Shown piece by piece: positions 63,703 through 64,000 of a stretch of 64,000 nucleotides of DNA. The stretch covers positions 62,001 to 126,000 of the forward strand of contig NZ_VFVL01000016.1 in the NCBI RefSeq assembly GCF_006442815.1, read 5' to 3'. The stretch comes from Mesorhizobium sp. B2-4-3 (GTDB taxonomy: Bacteria; Pseudomonadota; Alphaproteobacteria; Rhizobiales; Rhizobiaceae). Within the stretch, counting starts at the first letter, position 1; each line of letters starts with the position of its first letter. The position numbers and the translations under genes are program-made. Under the pieces are notes generated by a model. It was not told where the DNA came from and ran no database searches. It was given only the letters and a program-made list of their open reading frames with translations.

Positions 63703-64000
63703 ATGAGCCTTCAAACGACGAGCGAACCTGTTCAGGACGCGTCCAAGCAGGGCCGCATCCAGGCCATCGACATCCTGCGCGCCGTCGCGCTGATCGCGAT
63801 GGCGAGCTACCACTTCACCTGGGACCTCGAAAACTTCGGCTACACCACACCAGCCCTCACCGCCTTCGGCTGGTGGAAGTTCTATGCGCGCTGCATTGCC
63901 TCGACCTTCCTGTTCCTGGTCGGCGTCAGCCTCTTCCTCGCCCATGGCCGTCAGATCCGCTGGCCAGGCTTCTGGAAGCGTTTTGCCATGGTCGCCGTGG
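63703..64000 (+). CDS. DUF1624 / heparan-alpha-glucosaminide acetyltransferase-like membrane protein (3' end outside window)
   Basis: The frame is open from the ATG at 63703 to the end of the window (99 codons). The product begins with a polar leader and then RIQAIDILRAVALIAMASYH, with FTWDLENFGY after it. That is the first membrane helix and His-containing signature of DUF1624 proteins, relatives of lysosomal glucosaminide N-acetyltransferase. A second helix with STFLFLVGVSLFLAHGR follows. The rest lies beyond base 64000. The 228 bases before it hold only a short AGTCGT/ACGACT inverted repeat at 63668-63684. Confidence 0.82.
   Translation, partial: MSLQTTSEPVQDASKQGRIQAIDILRAVALIAMASYHFTWDLENFGYTTPALTAFGWWKFYARCIASTFLFLVGVSLFLAHGRQIRWPGFWKRFAMVAV

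Overview
The window looks like a chromosomal segment of a Rhizobiales alphaproteobacterium, most likely Mesorhizobium or a close relative. The signs are high GC with strong third-position GC bias, DUF1127 micro-genes ending in a KDIGWP motif, cobC/cobD/cobO/cobP of the aerobic B12 pathway, a soxBDAG sarcosine oxidase operon, and short palindromic intergenic repeats of the kind seen in rhizobia. No rRNA, tRNA, CRISPR array, insertion sequence or prophage was seen. About 60 genes are packed tightly, many with 1-4 bp ATGA or TGATG overlaps. Genus assignment, repeat-family names and family assignments are recognition from memory, not database searches.

Layout. 1-3.4 kb: end of a methyltetrahydrofolate:corrinoid methyltransferase gene and a corrinoid-activating ferredoxin/ASKHA protein. 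3.4-9.4 kb: acyltransferase, two DUF1127 genes, an esterase, a LysR regulator, a 44-residue gene, a GlxA/GbdR-type regulator and an orphan antitoxin tail. 9.4-12 kb: NitT/TauT-type ABC importer. 12.2-14.8 kb: DUF1194 protein, purC, site-2 protease. 15-17.6 kb: dimethylglycine-dehydrogenase-like flavoprotein. 17.7-25.6 kb: seven co-directional genes (HAD-UbiA fusion, DprE1-like oxidase, small DMT protein, SDR, class-III aminotransferase, GT-C-like membrane protein, FkbM methyltransferase) that look like a polyprenyl-phosphate pentose pathway. 25.8-30.6 kb: small exported protein, AraC regulator, NmrA-like protein, large MscS channel. 30.8-36 kb: soxBDAG. 36-40.2 kb: VOC protein, frameshifted DMT transporter, LysR, MFS, nitroreductase. 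40.4-48.1 kb: XRE-cupin regulator and an operon of DMGDH-like, homocysteine methyltransferase, AruH-like transaminase and DMGDH-like genes. 48.3-54.9 kb: a seven-gene ABC import and catabolism operon. 55-57 kb: Rid-family protein, creatininase-family enzyme, tyrosine phosphatase. 57-60.2 kb: cobC, cobD, cobO, cobP. 60.3-64 kb: ChaC, a Rieske oxygenase of quaternary-ammonium type, an MFS transporter and the start of a DUF1624 gene.

The dominant theme is catabolism of N-methylated compounds. The Rieske enzyme and the homocysteine methyltransferase could remove a methyl group from betaines, the DMGDH-like enzymes could process dimethyl and monomethyl amines, and SoxBDAG oxidises sarcosine. C1 units would go to tetrahydrofolate through GcvT-type domains. 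The corrinoid methyltransferase/activator pair suggests a parallel B12-dependent demethylation route, with four late B12 genes in the same window. The polyprenyl-pentose block is a separate envelope-glycan theme and is the best candidate for an undescribed pathway.
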